6,751 bases of DNA, taken from Chloroflexota bacterium. Its GTDB lineage: Bacteria; Chloroflexota; Anaerolineae; Anaerolineales; Anaerolineaceae. The stretch lies in contig JAGVUS010000320.1 of the NCBI GenBank assembly GCA_019136175.1, forward strand, positions 1-6,751. The letters run 5' to 3'. The translations under genes and the position numbers were made by a program. Below the pieces are notes generated by a model, which saw nothing but the letters and a program-made list of their open reading frames with translations, was not told the origin of the DNA and did not search any database. Shown here one piece after another: positions 5,729-6,751 of the stretch. The first letter of the stretch is position 1. Each line of letters opens with the position of its first letter.

Positions 5729-6376
5729 TTACCCGCCCTTATCAAGATTTCCTGGTTCAATGCAGTACACACCTGCACAGTAGGAGACCTGCCGGTAGGT
5801 TGCCATCAATCCGTGCGATTGCAATTCTGGTATCATCCAGCTTGCGGTCCAGTAAAGCTCCTGCTCCCACTCCTCGCCCGCCTGGTTCCGGGCTGTGTCC
5901 CAGCCTTCCATGGTTTCAAATCCAATATCAGCAATCACGATCCTGCCATCGGGTGCCAGTCGTTGGTGCGCCAGTTCCAGGATAATTTCAACCTTGCGGG
6001 CATCCTCAAAATGATGAAAAACATATGCCGAAACAATCCGGTCAAATGTCTGTGACCAGTCCTTCAACCAGGGCTGCCGCAAATCATGCAGAGCAAACCG
6101 GGCACCGGGAAGCCGCTGCCGGGCTTTCTTCAGCATCTCAATGGAAAAATCGGTGCACCAGAGGTGACAGCCATGCTGCGTGAACCGTTCCGCTAGCAAT
6201 CCAGTGCCGGTTCCCAGGTCCAAAACACGCATCCCCGGGCGGACTTCCGCCAGTTCAACCACGGTTTCCAGGACGCGCTCATATCCTTCAAACGGAAAGC
6301 CCTGGTTGCCAAACACACTGGCATCATATGTATCCGCCCAGGCATCAAAATCGGAAGCAGGGTAAGGGTCCGCCAT
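5729..6376 (-). CDS. Class I SAM-dependent methyltransferase, YrrT-like
   Basis: The 215-residue product is a single Rossmann-fold methyltransferase domain. The SAM-binding glycine loop is VLDLGTGTG at 51-59, the acidic residue contacting the SAM ribose is Asp76 in LWCTDFS, and FDRIVSAYVFHHFED (111-125) fits motif IV and the following helix. The N-terminal FDAWADTYDASVFG (10-23) and the YVFHHFED and IVIADIGFET segments resemble B. subtilis YrrT, whose gene sits with the SAM-recycling genes mtnN, mccA and mccB. The substrate is not known from sequence, and no partner recycling gene is in the window. It lies between cysS and rlmB with gaps of 9 and 5 bp and is probably co-transcribed with them. 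The ATG at 6376 has only a weak purine stretch (GAGAGA) upstream. Subfamily placement is from remembered motifs, so treat it as likely rather than certain. Confidence 0.85.
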   Translation of the reverse strand: MADPYPASDFDAWADTYDASVFGNQGFPFEGYERVLETVVELAEVRPGMRVLDLGTGTGLLAERFTQHGCHLWCTDFSIEMLKKARQRLPGARFALHDLRQPWLKDWSQTFDRIVSAYVFHHFEDARKVEIILELAHQRLAPDGRIVIADIGFETMEGWDTARNQAGEEWEQELYWTASWMIPELQSHGLMATYRQVSYCAGVYCIEPGNLDKGG

Positions 6377-6385
6377 GGGAATCTC

Positions 6386-6751
6386 TCAGCGATCCCAATG
6401 CCAGGTGGTACCATCCTTGCTGTCTTCCAGCACCACACCAAGCTCCTGCAGGCGGTTCCGGACCAGGTCGGAAAGCGCCCACAATTTCTGCTTGCGTAAT
6501 TCCGAGCGGATTTCAACCAGCAAGTCCACAAATGGATCCGCTGTACCAGTTCCCTGGCTGGCAGCCGGGGAAAGCGTCAACCCCAACACCCCAGCCAGTT
6601 TCCGCAGCATGGATTGAGCAGGTTCCAGTTCAGAATCCTGTGCGCCATCTGCACGCGCCTGGTTGATGCTGCGCACCAATTCAAACAGAGCCGCCAGGGC
6701 ACCTGCGCTATTAAAGTCATCATTCATGGCTTCTTCAAATGCCACCCGGGT
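6386..6751 (-). CDS. cysS: Cysteinyl-tRNA synthetase, C-terminal fragment (start outside window)
   Basis: CysS charges tRNA-Cys with cysteine in the cytoplasm. Only the last 121 residues are visible; the frame runs open through the window edge at 6751, so the GTG at 6745 is an internal Val. The fragment carries the typical C-terminal helical part of class I CysRS: MNDDFNSAGALAALFE at about 9-24, then LVEIRSELRKQKLWALSD (about 78-95), and the ending LGVVLEDSKDGTTWHW. The catalytic HIGH and KMSKS signatures and the zinc ligands lie upstream, out of view. It is the first visible gene of the cysS-methyltransferase-rlmB cluster, with 9 bp to the next start. Confidence 0.95.
   Translation of the reverse strand, partial: TRVAFEEAMNDDFNSAGALAALFELVRSINQARADGAQDSELEPAQSMLRKLAGVLGLTLSPAASQGTGTADPFVDLLVEIRSELRKQKLWALSDLVRNRLQELGVVLEDSKDGTTWHWDR

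Noticed and set aside
1..6751. CRISPR arrays, insertion sequences, direct-repeat attachment sites and riboswitches.
   Set aside because: I saw no regularly spaced repeats, transposase or integrase motifs, terminal inverted repeats or recognisable riboswitch cores on either strand. The tRNA 3' end is not duplicated nearby, so there is no sign of an integrated element.

Overview
This 6.75 kb window looks like ordinary chromosomal DNA from a bacterium of moderate GC, by eye a little above 50%. The best guess for the lineage is Chloroflexota, class Anaerolineae or a relative. The main clue is the first protein, a secreted fibronectin III/PPC-type protein that ends in FYLPVIAR; a C-terminal 'YLP-hydrophobic-R/K' ending recurs on exported proteins of that group. 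This is recalled knowledge, not a search result. A GalE with the 'YFNPIGADP' style and a divergent YchF fit but do not prove it. No mobile element, CRISPR array or phage gene is visible. No gene-free stretch exceeds about 210 bases.

Layout. Bases 2-802 (+) hold the 3' end of a large extracellular protein. It converges, with 6 bp between the stop codons, on a compact minus-strand cluster running from about 4765 down to 809. In transcription order this cluster is ychF (translation-associated ATPase/GTPase), a six-helix membrane protein resembling a degenerate CcmC (heme/cytochrome c biogenesis), an MFS transporter, and galE (UDP-glucose 4-epimerase). The genes are separated by 0 bp, a 4-bp ATGA overlap, and 22 bp, so they are probably co-transcribed.

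The control region lies at 4766-4973. A tRNA-Leu(CAA) gene on the plus strand has its own near-consensus sigma70 promoter (TTGACC-N17-TATACT) and a strong intrinsic terminator starting two bases after the tRNA. On the minus strand, overlapping the rlmB stop codon, is an equally good promoter (ATGACA-N17-TATAAT). It points through the tRNA in antisense towards ychF and is the best visible candidate for driving the ychF cluster.

Bases 4974-6751 (-) form a second cluster: the 3' end of cysS (cysteinyl-tRNA synthetase), a YrrT-like SAM-dependent methyltransferase, and rlmB (23S rRNA 2'-O-methyltransferase of the TrmH/SpoU family). Gaps are 9 and 5 bp. With the tRNA gene and ychF, the right half is mostly translation machinery, while the left half concerns the envelope: sugar nucleotides, transport, heme handling and a surface protein.

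I did not find a wholly new system. The items most worth a second look are the CcmC-like protein with an eroded WWD motif, the YchF with altered switch regions, and the antisense promoter across the tRNA gene.
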